The position numbers and the translations under genes were made by a program. The notes under the pieces were generated by a model, which had not been told where the DNA came from, did no database searches, and saw only the letters and a list, made by a program, of their open reading frames with translations. A stretch of 16,431 bases of DNA from CBDUXT01 sp965371245 (GTDB lineage: Bacteria > Planctomycetota > Phycisphaerae > UBA1845), in contig CBDUXT010000114.1 in the NCBI GenBank assembly GCA_965371245.1, positions 1-16,431 on the forward strand, read 5' to 3'. Positions 1-7,301 of the stretch are shown here, piece after piece. How positions within the stretch are numbered: the stretch's first letter is position 1; each line of letters starts with the position of its first letter.

Positions 1-2
1 TG

Positions 3-1427
3 TCCCGGGTGAAGAAGCGGGAACTCTTCGACGACTCGCTGGAGACCTACTATCGGGCGGTCACTCTGATCGACCGCCAGGTAAACGAATACGACAAGAG
101 CTTCGAGGCCTACCAGGAACTGATCGAGTCATGTAACCGGGAACGCACTCAGATCGCGGAGGCCCCGGTACGGTTGGAGGAGGGGCTGAAACTGAGAATC
201 CTCGGGTACCAGACCGCCCGGCACCTTGTCGCCATCGCCGCCTCCCCCAGTGCCCAACTCTCTATCGAGGATCTCTTCAAGAAGACCTATGGATTGCCGC
301 TGCGGATCCCCGACCAGACCCGCGACTGGGACAAGGACTACTGGGCGGACCGCCTTTTCGCCGCCGAGGCACGCCTCTGGGGCCACCAGGCCTGGAGCAA
401 AGACACCCGGAAACTCCTCTCCAAGCTGGGATTGGACGCCGAAATCGCCCGGTACGATCAGCACAAGGCCAAGATCGAGAACAAAATCGGAGCGCTCAAG
501 GATCGGCGCCGGGATCTTCATAGCTCCATTGCCGCCATACGCGCTGATTATTCCACGGAGATTTACAAAGCCGCTTTCCGCACGCTGGTCTACCTGTTGC
601 TTATCCCGGTGTTGGCCTGGGTCACCGTCCGTATCGTCAACCGCCTCGCACGCCGGATCGAAGAACGCGTCGTTGACGGAATGGCCCGCGACCGCGTGGC
701 TTACCATGAGCGCATGAGGACACTCTCCAGCGTCACCCGCAAGACAGTTTCCATCGTGGTCTGGATCCTTGCCGGTCTCTATCTGCTTCACGAGGTCGGA
801 ACCCCGGTATCGACCATTCTGGCGTCGGCGGGTGTCTTGGGGTTGGCCATCGCCTTCGGCGCCCAGAGCCTGGTGCGCGACTTCTTCTACGGCTTCTTTA
901 TTCTGTTGGAGAATCAATACACCATCGGAGATTGGATCGAGATCGGCAGCATCAGCGGCACGGTTGAACGCCTGACCTTGCGGGTTACGGTGTTGCGCGA
1001 CATGGAAGGAACCCTCCACTTCATTCCCAACGGCACCGTCAACTCGGTTTCCAACATGACCCATGGTTGGTCGCAGGTGAAGATGGAAATCGGGGTGGGC
1101 TACGGCGAAGATATCGATCGCGTGAGCCGGGTGATCCTGGAGACGGCCACCGCGGTCTGCCAAACTGCGGAGTGGAAGGACAAAGTGCTGTCAGATCCGG
1201 TGGTGCCCGGCCTGCAGAGTTTCGGCGACAGCTCCCTGAACATCCGCCTTGTCGTCAAGACGCAGCCCGGCGTGCAGTGGGGCTTGGCCCGCGCACTGAG
1301 GAAACGCATCAAAGAGCGCTTTGATGAGGAGGGCATCGAGATTCCATTTCCACAGCGGGTGATCCACCACGTCCACAGCGACAGCAGCGAGACTTCGAAA
1401 GAAGACGAAAATCAAGACAGCGGATAA
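3..1427 (+). CDS. MscS-family mechanosensitive ion channel (5' end outside window)
   Basis: Inner-membrane channel that would open under membrane tension and release solutes during osmotic downshock. Numbering residues from the GTG at 9, the first ~190 residues are a charged, largely helical region (probably coiled coil). Hydrophobic segments follow at about 191-209, 246-263 and 268-285; the last runs into the small-residue pore helix and the segment AFGAQSLVRDFFYGFFILLE (283-302). Next come the MscS beta domain (IGDWIEIG, GTVERLTLR, FIPNG at 338-342) and the C-terminal alpha/beta domain ending near GIEIPFPQR (442-450), where MscS proteins usually end. The frame is open to the left edge and no ribosome binding site precedes the GTG, so the true start is probably upstream. 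At over 472 residues it is longer than E. coli MscS (about 286) because of the N-terminal extension. The family call is secure; gating properties cannot be read. The winged-helix gene follows 16 bases downstream. Confidence 0.93.
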   Translation, partial: SRVKKRELFDDSLETYYRAVTLIDRQVNEYDKSFEAYQELIESCNRERTQIAEAPVRLEEGLKLRILGYQTARHLVAIAASPSAQLSIEDLFKKTYGLPLRIPDQTRDWDKDYWADRLFAAEARLWGHQAWSKDTRKLLSKLGLDAEIARYDQHKAKIENKIGALKDRRRDLHSSIAAIRADYSTEIYKAAFRTLVYLLLIPVLAWVTVRIVNRLARRIEERVVDGMARDRVAYHERMRTLSSVTRKTVSIVVWILAGLYLLHEVGTPVSTILASAGVLGLAIAFGAQSLVRDFFYGFFILLENQYTIGDWIEIGSISGTVERLTLRVTVLRDMEGTLHFIPNGTVNSVSNMTHGWSQVKMEIGVGYGEDIDRVSRVILETATAVCQTAEWKDKVLSDPVVPGLQSFGDSSLNIRLVVKTQPGVQWGLARALRKRIKERFDEEGIEIPFPQRVIHHVHSDSSETSKEDENQDSG

Positions 1428-1443
1428 CAAGAAGGTGGGAAAC

Positions 1444-1680
1444 ATGGACGGGGAATCGAAGATCCTGAATCTCTTGGCTCACGGGCCGCAAGACGCAAAC
1501 GGGTTGTCTACGCAGCTCAGCCTATCCCGGACCACGCTGTTTTCTCTGCTCATCAAGATGGAGAAAGAAGGCCTGATCGACTGGAAAGGTCACGCATGGG
1601 CGGTCAAGCCGTCACCCGATTCCAAGCGGAGCGATCTTCCAGACAGAAGCCATCCGTCCGAAGGTGGTCCCAATGCCTGA
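1444..1680 (+). CDS. small winged-helix DNA-binding domain protein
   Basis: A 78-residue protein. Residues ~5-56 fit a winged helix: helix 1 (SKILNLLAHG), helix 2 (DANGLSTQLS), recognition helix (SRTTLFSLLIKMEKEGLI) and a short wing (DWKGHAWAVKP). The pattern matches MarR/IclR-like and DprA C-terminal winged helices, which share this fold, so a regulator or a DNA- or protein-binding adaptor are both possible. The tail after residue ~57 is polar and looks disordered. The ATG at 1444 is preferred to the in-frame GTG at 1435 because AAGGTGG at 1432-1438 sits five bases before the ATG. The gene lies 16 bases after the MscS channel on the same strand, so co-transcription is likely; whether it controls the channel is unknown. 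No sensor or oligomerisation domain is present. Confidence 0.7.
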   Translation: MDGESKILNLLAHGPQDANGLSTQLSLSRTTLFSLLIKMEKEGLIDWKGHAWAVKPSPDSKRSDLPDRSHPSEGGPNA

Positions 1681-1765
1681 GTGCGATGGTTACAAGAAGG
1701 ACGTGAAGCGGATCAGCAAGTACCGCAAGAGCGGGGCGGTGGTTGTGCGAAACATGCGTGGCTGA
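1673..1765 (+). CDS. possible 30-residue basic peptide, overlapping the winged-helix gene
   Basis: ATG at 1673 overlaps the end of the winged-helix gene (stop at 1678-1680) in another frame and runs 30 codons to TGA at 1763-1765. It is preceded by AAGGTGG (1661-1667) with exactly the five-base spacing seen before the winged-helix ATG, which suggests translational coupling. The peptide is rich in Lys and Arg (MPECDGYKKDVKRISKYRKS...). I recognise no family. It could be a real small protein, the stump of a decayed gene, or chance. The matched Shine-Dalgarno and the overlap are the only support. Confidence 0.3.
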   Translation: MPECDGYKKDVKRISKYRKSGAVVVRNMRG

Positions 1766-2183
1766 CCTGGAGCCGCTGCCGCTGCAAGAACCGCCGGCAT
1801 GGTCCACCGGCGATCACGATAAGAACGTTAAGATCGGGAGCAACCTAGACGGCGTTCGCACGGGCGCGTGCGAGGTCCTGGCAGCGTCGCCGTTGGAGCC
1901 ACAATGCGTGCCGGTGCAACCTGAGGACTCGTACATGGATGGGGGAAAGGCCACCTCAGCGGGCAACGCGAGCGCCAGCGAGCCGAAAAGAAGGACAGCC
2001 GGATAGTGCTTCCCTCTCTTCAACTTCATCACAGCAAGGTTCGTTCGGGTAGAACTCGCGGAACCCCCGTCGGTTCCGCCGCGGCAGGCGTGCGAATGGC
2101 AGCACGGTACCCGCAAGACTGGTCGTCCAGAAAAGCTGGTGCAGCGTCAGCCGTCGATTGACGGGTTAAGAATGGGTCAAAAC

Positions 2184-2208
2184 GTGTGCCACTGCTCTGT
2201 GAGCAGTG
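2184..2208. repeat. dispersed hairpin, CACTGCTC/GAGCAGTG type
   Basis: GTGTGC followed by an 8-bp stem CACTGCTC/GAGCAGTG with loop TGT. The same arms with loop TT occur at 7063-7084 and, inverted, at 7280-7301. Stem conserved, loop variable. Confidence 0.75.
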
Positions 2209-2793
2209 CCCCCGGGGCATGATTGTGGGTCAACACGGCTCGTAGAGGCGTGGCAGGCGAACCGGTCGATTCAACGATGACAGAGCACTACAATTGCTAG
2301 GTTACCGGGCTTTGCGCCGCGTATCACGTCCGAACGGCTCGATCGGCGCTTGGACGGCAAGCGTGCCTCGACGCTGGTCCGAGAATCACGGCGCATGGGT
2401 AATCTGGGCGCTTTGGCAGGTTGGGCGATGTGGCGGCGGACATGAAGGGACTCCTCTCACCGTGCTTCCGGGCAACGCTGCCGTGCCGGGGCTCCTGGCC
2501 GCTCCGGATCGCAAACTCCGCAACCTTGGCAATTTCAACTTTACTCGGGCTCGACCTGTGCCCTATCATCGGTACGCGCCGGCCTACCGAGCGTCGCCGG
2601 GAAAGCCGTGTCGGCGTTCGGGGCGTACAACTGGGTACGCCGCCCGCGCGGGGAGCCGAGTTCACCCGTTTGGGGGTCTGGAGTCCGGGGAATCCCTCGC
2701 CTGGTATTAGACTGAGCGGAGGGAGAAGAGGCCGGGAACCAGCATACCTTCGGGGGTTCGTAGCGCGTCGGCGAGTGTTACCGGGGTGATTTG

Positions 2794-2818
2794 CAGGTTA
2801 ATCAAGCCTGTTTTTTTT
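2794..2818 (+). terminator. terminator-like hairpin with T8 tract
   Basis: CAGGTT/AAGCCTG pairs as six base pairs with one bulged G around a four-base loop, followed directly by eight Ts (2811-2818). That is the form of a rho-independent terminator for transcription on the + strand. It lies about 150 bases before the ATG of the cysteine-rich protein gene, so it either ends transcription from the left or acts as a leader attenuator. The stem is short and not GC-rich, so its strength is uncertain. Confidence 0.45.
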
Positions 2819-2971
2819 CGGACAGCCTCATGGGGGGCATACCCAACGAAGACTTCTCGCGCCGGAGGGCATGCGGTGGTCGGTCTCGGCAAGACCAGAG
2901 GTTCTGGTTCCGTACCAAAGAGAGCCGAGTCCAGCGGCCGATTGCTCTTCCGGGCAGGAAAGGTGTAAGCG

Positions 2972-5900
2972 ATGCTGAGTGACATTCGTCGCGTCGGGGT
3001 TTTTATCGCCTGCGTTGGCGGTGGTTTGTCTCTGTCGGCCGTCGGGGGCGAAGGGGATCGTCCCCAGCAGGATCGTTTGACCAAGATCAAGCGGGTTGCG
3101 CCGGGTACGATCGCTTCCGTCTCGACGGGTCGAACGCCGCGAACGCTGGTGCCGTTGGACCCGGTCGTTCACGAGTTCGGCGGCCAGGGGTCCGTCGCCG
3201 GAGTGCTGACGCCGGTGACGGTCTACGACAACGGGCTGGGCAACCGAGTTTGGCAGCCGGGCGCCAACGAACGGATGGCCGACGACCTGTTGATCGTCGG
3301 TGGCGGTTGCAACATTGTTTCGTACGACCTGGTTGTCGTGGGTTTTCCGGCGGTCGGCACGCCGACCTTTGACGTTCAAACCGCACTGTGGAACGGCGAG
3401 CCGTGCCGTGTCGGTTCGTCGATCATTGCCGGGACCGAGGCCGACTTCGTCGGCCTTTTACAGAATCAAACCCTCCAACGCATTACCGCCATTATGGATG
3501 CGCCGGTCGCGATTCCCGAGAAGGTGTGGCTCGCGGCCACGTTCTCGACGGACGATTCCGGGTGGCTCATCGGCAACGAGGCCGAGCTTGGTTTTACCGA
3601 GGATTTCTTTTCCGAAGACGATGCGACACTCGGCTGCCTGGGTGGCTTCTTTCTGCCCGACGTGTTCACTGGGTTTTCAACGACTCTGCAGTGCGGGTTC
3701 GACCCGCCGCCGAGCGGCGGTTGTTGCAACGATGCTACGTGCTCCGAGAGCACCGAAGCCGTTTGCACCTCCGCCGGCGGTGTCTGGCAGGGACCATCGA
3801 CCACGTGCAACCCCGACCCATGTGCCCCGCAGTTTCCGGTGTATCGAAACGACGGCAGCACCAACGCCTTCGCCGGCAATGCCACCGACACGCTGACCGC
3901 CGATGACATTCTGCTCGCGCCCGGGTCCGGCGGGTGCGAGCTTTCGAGGTATGACCTCAACGTGTTCGGCCCCTCCGGCACGGGAACCTTTGACGTCACC
4001 GCCTCGCTTTGGACCGCGAATCCCGACCCCGACCCTGCGGTAAACGGCTTACCGTTCGAACAGATTCCCGGTACGGAAGTGACCTTTACCGGCATTCCCG
4101 ACGGCTTTCCTCCGACGACCCTGCACAGCCCGTTGCTGTCGGGCATCACGATTCCGGAGCGCATCTGGATGGTGATGTCCACCACAACGCCGGACTCGGG
4201 GTGGCTGACCGGCGGTGAGGCGAGCATCGGCTTCACCGGCGACTTCTTTGCAAACGGGGTCATCGACGTCCTCGGCGGAGTGACCTGGACGGCGGTAGAA
4301 TTCAGCGACCCCACCCTCTTCGATGGTCTACGCAGCAATGTCTTCTGCCGCGGACTCAACCCGGTGGGGGCGTGCTGCAGCGATGCGGCCGGCACCTGCG
4401 TGGACCAGGTCATCGAGCTGGACTGCGACGGGCGCTGGATGCCGAACATTACGTGCGACGCGGCAGAGTTCGTGCCGGCCTGTGGCACGAACGCCTGCTG
4501 TACCGAGTTCGGGTGCCAGGATCTGACACGCGACCTATGTCTTTTCAATTTCGGCCTCCCGACGCCCGGCCTTCCGATCCCGGGTCAGAGTTGTCCCGAC
4601 GAAACCGGTGCCGGTTTGTGCCCACGGGCGAGTTGCTTCAACGCGACCGGTGATTGTTCAGTGGCCAACGGCACGCCGGGATGTGACGATCCGATCTGCT
4701 GCGAGACGGTCTGCGCGATCGATGCCATGTGCTGCATGGACAATGGCGGCGTGGGGTGGGACGCGGTGTGTTCCGAGGATGCCCAACGCCTCTGCTCAGC
4801 GGCTCTTTCCAACGACAACTGTGCCGATGCCGAAACGATTGCCGTCGGGTTGGCCCCGGGCACCGGCAGTGTTTTCGTTGATTTCGACACGACGGATGCC
4901 ATGACCGACGGTGCCCCACACAAAGCGTGCATCAACGCGGGGAACGACGAGCAGATCACGAACGACCTTTGGTTCCGTTTTGTCCCCGATCAAACCGGAG
5001 AGATCTTCATTCGTACGTGCGGGCTGTCGGGCGTCGATACGAAGATCGCCGTGTATGTCGATTCCGGAATCTGCCCACCGACGGGCGTGGACCTGCGGGT
5101 TTGCAATGACGACCTGTGTCTCTCGCAATCGATGGTGATCCTTACGGTTGAGGCCGGTCAGACCTATCTGATTCGCGTCGGCACGTTCCCCGGAACCGGC
5201 AACGACGACCGCGCCGCTGGTGGGCCTGGGCAGTTCGAGATGGCCTTTGGCCGACCGCCCAACGCCGCGTGTCCCAGTAGCCTGGCGACGAACTGTTGCC
5301 AGGACACTGGCGGAACCCCAGCTTGCGGAGACACGACCTGTTGCCAGACCGTTTGTGCGTGCGACTCGTTCTGTTGTGAGGTCGAGTGGGACGACCAATG
5401 CGCAACGGGCGGAGCCTGCAGTGCCGCCAACCTCTGCCCGGCGGAGTGCGGGGGAACATGTCCGGTGGGCGTGGTAACCTTCGACGGCGCGCCCGATCGC
5501 GTGATGATCGACGCCCGCCAGGTGGGCGCCGATGAGATCTTGGCCACCGGCCCGGTAAGCGTGGGCGGTGGGTTCGGCTGCTGGTCGCTTTGCGAAACCG
5601 GCGACGGGGGCGACATCCCCAACGACATCACCGTTGTTACAACCAACAGCGAGGGGCATTACAGGCTCACCCTCGCCCGCCCGGTGACGCCGAGCGAGGT
5701 GACCACCATCCGGTACACCGACGATCTCGGCGGCATGACCACGCTCGAGATCATCGCCCATCCGGCGAACGTCAACGGCGACGGCATCACCGACACGGCC
5801 GACGTGGCCGCGATACGTGCCTGCCTCGACGGCTCGACCGTTTGCGAACTGTGGCAATGCGACATCGACCAGAGCGGACAGTGCGGCCCGGGCGATGTGC

Positions 5901-5992
5901 TCCGGGTAATCGACCTTCTCCAGGGTGGAGACCAGTTCGCGAACTGGCGTAACACATCCTCAGCGAAGAACCGCAATCTCTGCCCGAACTGA
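2972..5992 (+). CDS. exported modular cysteine-rich protein with dockerin-like C-terminus
   Basis: A 1006-residue exported protein with no visible catalytic motif. The ATG at 2972 follows AGGAAAGG (2956-2963) and begins a signal peptide (basic MLSDIRR, hydrophobic core to ~24). Modules: a beta-rich domain at ~80-243 (from VYDNG) and a divergent copy at ~288-460 (from VYRNDG), sharing landmarks such as DDSGWL/PDSGWL and LGFTEDFF/IGFTGDFF; Cys-rich linkers at 248-284 (GGCCNDATC) and 466-550 (GACCSDA); a Cys/Trp motif of the form CxDxxCCxxVCxxDxxCC..WDxxC at 571-600 and again at 785-810; between these, a domain at ~614-760 resembling bacterial pre-peptidase C-terminal (PPC-like) domains; a beta domain at ~832-928; and two dockerin-like calcium loops at 933-944 (N-x-N-x-D) and 964-975 (D-x-D-x-S). 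This layout is typical of large planctomycete surface proteins. A structural or cell-surface adhesion role is inferred; no partner is identifiable. Confidence 0.85.
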   Translation: MLSDIRRVGVFIACVGGGLSLSAVGGEGDRPQQDRLTKIKRVAPGTIASVSTGRTPRTLVPLDPVVHEFGGQGSVAGVLTPVTVYDNGLGNRVWQPGANERMADDLLIVGGGCNIVSYDLVVVGFPAVGTPTFDVQTALWNGEPCRVGSSIIAGTEADFVGLLQNQTLQRITAIMDAPVAIPEKVWLAATFSTDDSGWLIGNEAELGFTEDFFSEDDATLGCLGGFFLPDVFTGFSTTLQCGFDPPPSGGCCNDATCSESTEAVCTSAGGVWQGPSTTCNPDPCAPQFPVYRNDGSTNAFAGNATDTLTADDILLAPGSGGCELSRYDLNVFGPSGTGTFDVTASLWTANPDPDPAVNGLPFEQIPGTEVTFTGIPDGFPPTTLHSPLLSGITIPERIWMVMSTTTPDSGWLTGGEASIGFTGDFFANGVIDVLGGVTWTAVEFSDPTLFDGLRSNVFCRGLNPVGACCSDAAGTCVDQVIELDCDGRWMPNITCDAAEFVPACGTNACCTEFGCQDLTRDLCLFNFGLPTPGLPIPGQSCPDETGAGLCPRASCFNATGDCSVANGTPGCDDPICCETVCAIDAMCCMDNGGVGWDAVCSEDAQRLCSAALSNDNCADAETIAVGLAPGTGSVFVDFDTTDAMTDGAPHKACINAGNDEQITNDLWFRFVPDQTGEIFIRTCGLSGVDTKIAVYVDSGICPPTGVDLRVCNDDLCLSQSMVILTVEAGQTYLIRVGTFPGTGNDDRAAGGPGQFEMAFGRPPNAACPSSLATNCCQDTGGTPACGDTTCCQTVCACDSFCCEVEWDDQCATGGACSAANLCPAECGGTCPVGVVTFDGAPDRVMIDARQVGADEILATGPVSVGGGFGCWSLCETGDGGDIPNDITVVTTNSEGHYRLTLARPVTPSEVTTIRYTDDLGGMTTLEIIAHPANVNGDGITDTADVAAIRACLDGSTVCELWQCDIDQSGQCGPGDVLRVIDLLQGGDQFANWRNTSSAKNRNLCPN

Positions 5993-6017
5993 TCGCGGCG
6001 AACAGACCGTTGAAGTA

Positions 6018-6047
6018 GGTGCGCCGCGGGCTTCCAGCCCGCGCCGC
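6018..6047. repeat. CGCGGGCT/AGCCCGCG hairpin at a convergent gene junction
   Basis: Eight-base-pair stem with loop TCC (6025-6043), flanked by GCGC/GCCGCC. It fills most of the 55 bases between the stop of the cysteine-rich protein gene and the stop of the MBL-fold gene, ending just before the latter. The same stem recurs at 8430-8447 and 15927-15945 with other loops. Without a T tract it is not a classical terminator, but it could act as a bidirectional transcript end or 3' stabiliser. Confidence 0.75.
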
Positions 6048-6923
6048 CTAATTCCGGGAAAGCGACGCGTGGATCGTCTCGATCCAGCGGTCGGTGGAGA
6101 TGAACCCTCCAGCCCAGGTCTTGAATCTTGCGGGAAAACCTGCCTTCTTGAGTTCATCAACCGTTTTCCCATCGCCCATGCCCCCGCGCACGACCTCGGT
6201 CGTCTCGGTCAACATCGCGTGAAACTTCCTCAGGTCCGTAAGCGTCGCCAGCGCTCCGTGGCCGGGGATGATCTTGACGTTCGCCGGCACCTGATCGATG
6301 ACCGCCTTCACGTTCCGCGTGTAACCCTGCACCGTGCCGCCTGCCTCCAGATCGACAAAGGGGAAGATGCCGTTGAAGAAATGATCGCCCATGTGAACCA
6401 CGTTCGACCGCGGGAAGAAGATGACACTGTCGCCGTCGGTGTGTCCGTGTGCAAAATGCATGGCGCGGATGTCTTCGCCGTTGAAGTGGATGGTGAGTGA
6501 TTCGTCAAATGTGATGATCGGGAGACCGCCTTTGGCCATCGGGCCCGAGCGGCTGCCGCCGGTCTCGAGCCGTTTGCGCACGTTGGTATGAGCGATGATC
6601 GTGCCGGTGCGACCGAAGGTGAGGTTGCCTCCGACGTGGTCGCCGTGGTAGTGGGTGTTGAGCACGAACACGGGGTCGCCCTTCTTGATCTCGGACAGAG
6701 CCTTCTTGATCTTCGCGGCCAGCGGTGCGTATTGGTCATCGATGATGATGAGCCCGTCCTCACCGGCCGACACCCCGATGTTGCCGCCGCTGCCGGTCAA
6801 CATGTAGATGTCACCCGCTACGCGCGTGGTCTTGATTTGAACGCTGTCAAAGTTCCGCTGAGCGAGCCCTACGCCGCCCGCGCACATGACGACCAGGGCG
6901 GTCGCGACTGAAAACCGATTCAT
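6048..6923 (-). CDS. exported metallo-beta-lactamase-fold hydrolase
   Basis: A 291-residue binuclear-metal hydrolase. Residues 1-21 form a signal peptide (MNRFSVATALVVMCAGG...), so it probably acts in the periplasm. Metal-binding motifs of the MBL fold are present: HYHGDH at 91-96 (H91, H93, D95, H96), H161 in HGHTDGD, D180 in VHMGDHFF and H222 in PGHG. Asp where class B1 beta-lactamases have Cys points to the wider glyoxalase II/SoxH/cyclase-like group rather than a true beta-lactamase. The substrate cannot be told from sequence. The start is supported by AAGGATGG a few bases upstream (complement of about 6929-6936). It lies downstream of mnmA on the same strand, but 362 bases filled with repeats separate them, so co-transcription is doubtful. 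Confidence 0.9.
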   Translation of the reverse strand: MNRFSVATALVVMCAGGVGLAQRNFDSVQIKTTRVAGDIYMLTGSGGNIGVSAGEDGLIIIDDQYAPLAAKIKKALSEIKKGDPVFVLNTHYHGDHVGGNLTFGRTGTIIAHTNVRKRLETGGSRSGPMAKGGLPIITFDESLTIHFNGEDIRAMHFAHGHTDGDSVIFFPRSNVVHMGDHFFNGIFPFVDLEAGGTVQGYTRNVKAVIDQVPANVKIIPGHGALATLTDLRKFHAMLTETTEVVRGGMGDGKTVDELKKAGFPARFKTWAGGFISTDRWIETIHASLSRN

Positions 6924-6961
6924 GATTCCATCCTTTCGTTAGGAGCCGATCCCAATAACAC

Positions 6962-7013
6962 GTGTGGCATGGGCTTCCAGCCCGTTAATAGACCGGCAAG
7001 ATGCCGGTGCCAC
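6962..7013. repeat. paired-hairpin repeat with GTGGCA/TGCCAC outer arms
   Basis: Begins GTGTGGCA and ends GGTGCCAC. Between these arms lie a first hairpin GGGCT-TCC-AGCCC and a second ACCGGCA-AGA-TGCCGGT. It closely resembles 13848-13901, which shares GTGTGGCA and an AGACCGGC..AGATGCCGGTGC segment. It lies upstream of the MBL-fold gene start. Confidence 0.75.
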
Positions 7014-7062
7014 GGAAGCTTGAGGTAGGCTCGAGTGCATTGTCACACTTGGTCTTGCGAGT

Positions 7063-7301
7063 GTGCCACTGCTCTTGAGCAGTGCCTGGTGGGCCCATCA
7101 CACTTCCGGCGGAAAAGGCACGATGAGTCAGAGCCGCAGGCGCCAGCCTGCGGACCCCTGCGTCATCATGTCACCGGGCTCGCGCCCGCCGGCAAGCCGG
7201 TTCTACCGGTGCTCTGAGAACTGCCCAACGCCGATTCTGTCATGCACCCGTGCCTGGTTCCCTCAAACGCCACCATCGACACTGCTCAAGAGCAGTGGCA
7301 C
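7063..7301. repeat. 239-bp block bounded by perfect 22-bp inverted repeats
   Basis: GTGCCACTGCTC... at 7063-7084 is matched base for base by its reverse complement at 7280-7301. Each arm is itself a hairpin (CACTGCTC-TT-GAGCAGTG). The interior carries a full copy of the CAGAGC/GCTCTG paired-hairpin element. The block fills most of the mnmA-MBL intergenic space and its right arm overlaps the 3' end of mnmA. No target-site duplication is obvious. Confidence 0.8.
7127..7241. repeat. paired-hairpin element, CAGAGC/GCTCTG type, copy 1 (with insertion)
   Basis: Outer arms CAGAGC (7129-7134) and GCTCTG (7211-7216) enclose hairpin 1 (CCGCAGGC-GCCA-GCCTGCGG, 7134-7153) and hairpin 2 (CACCGGGC...GCCC...GGTG). 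Compared with copy 3 (13702-13796) it has a 20-base insertion at 7188-7207 containing a smaller hairpin CCGGC-AA-GCCGG. Similarity to copy 3 continues to the ATTCTG near 7239. Confidence 0.85.

Larger units (their letters stand above)
1766..2971. other. 1.2 kb stretch without a convincing gene
   Basis: Open frames occur here (for example 1743-2006, 2294-2710 and 2421-2789 on +), but their translations are rich in Arg, Gly, Pro and Ser with no hydrophobic-core pattern, known motif or good ribosome binding site, as expected from GC-rich non-coding DNA. The stretch contains one dispersed hairpin (2184-2208), a minor inverted repeat around CGGAAC/GTTCCG near 2053-2076, and a terminator-like hairpin at 2794-2818. 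It could be decayed genes plus the 5' region of the cysteine-rich protein gene. Confidence 0.6.

Noticed and set aside
129..1163. 344-codon minus-strand frame opposite the MscS gene
   Set aside because: Mirror frame of a clear MscS gene; translation is rich in His, Asp, Gly and Arg without motifs.
1743..2006. 87-codon + frame beginning with a CETC motif, considered as a transposase remnant
   Set aside because: One Cys-x-x-Cys and a Pro-rich stretch are too little to assign to any transposase family; no terminal repeats nearby.
2294..2789. Overlapping + frames of 138 and 122 codons in the 1.2 kb gap
   Set aside because: Arg/Gly/Pro/Ser-rich translations, no motif, no ribosome binding site, two frames open at once as in GC-rich non-coding DNA.
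3466..5857. Two long minus-strand frames (3466-4548 and 4796-5857) opposite the cysteine-rich protein
   Set aside because: Both are antisense to a coherent exported protein with signal peptide and repeated domains; their translations show no domain.
7063..7301. CRISPR array
   Set aside because: Repeats are few, inverted and nested, not evenly spaced direct repeats with unique spacers; no cas genes.
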